Origin: Desulfobacula sp.
Lineage (GTDB): Bacteria > Desulfobacterota > Desulfobacteria > Desulfobacterales > Desulfobacteraceae
NCBI GenBank assembly: GCA_027858355.1
Contig: JAQICW010000444.1
Location: 1-13,531 of the forward strand
Direction of reading: 5' to 3'
Length of the DNA: 13,531 nucleotides
A program made the position numbers and the translations under genes. Below, piece after piece: positions 13,529-13,531 of this stretch. The notes under the pieces were generated by a model. That model did not search any database. It was not told the origin of the DNA and saw only the letters and a list, made by a program, of their open reading frames with translations. Numbering within the stretch: the stretch's first letter is position 1; the number at the start of each line of letters is the position of its first letter.

Positions 13529-13531
13529 AGC

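Overview
The window looks like part of a chromosome from a Gram-negative, moderately AT-rich bacterium of the Desulfobacterota (Desulfobacteraceae-like). This is inferred from the mix of gene families: a PEP-CTERM/exosortase-associated exopolysaccharide (EPS) locus, a PepN-type aminopeptidase, an EPS outer-membrane barrel, and a small DRR-repeat protein of a kind I associate with deltaproteobacteria. No rRNA, tRNA, CRISPR array, insertion sequence or phage gene is visible.

Left part (1-2433, + strand): a small uncharacterised protein (88-330), a CPBP/CAAX-type membrane protease of the kind found with exosortase systems (566-1339), and a UDP-glucuronate 4-epimerase (1393-2433) that probably shares a transcript with the protease. 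Middle (2462-6040, - strand): aminopeptidase N (pepN), then, separated by a good intrinsic terminator, a secreted PEP-CTERM protein with a signal peptide and a C-terminal VPEP/membrane/KRK sorting tail. Its exosortase is not in the window.

A 716-base AT-rich intergenic region (6041-6756) divides the PEP-CTERM gene from a divergent + strand EPS operon (6757-12751). It holds a near-consensus sigma-54 promoter facing the operon (6547-6562), a weaker sigma-54-like site overlapping a perfect TATAAT facing the PEP-CTERM gene (6100-6119), and three perfect dyads. The operon encodes, in order, a Wzz/GumC-type chain-length protein, a separate BY-type tyrosine kinase with a tyrosine-rich tail, a polyprenyl-phosphate sugar-1-phosphate transferase, a Wza-like export protein without a lipobox, and an outer-membrane beta-barrel. 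These cover priming, chain-length control and export. The glycosyltransferases, flippase, polymerase and exosortase must be elsewhere.

Right end (12764-13528): directly after the barrel gene lies what I read as a scar of a UDP-glucose 6-dehydrogenase gene. Its first 10 codons are joined in frame to a C-terminal segment, followed by a stop and a last readable PDF(N) codon block. The lost enzyme would have made UDP-glucuronate, the substrate of the epimerase at 1393-2433. A RelBE-type toxin-antitoxin pair with its own promoter and a perfect inverted-repeat operator follows. The most interesting signals are the sigma-54 control region, the dehydrogenase scar, and the sharing of one regulatory region by a PEP-CTERM protein and EPS genes.
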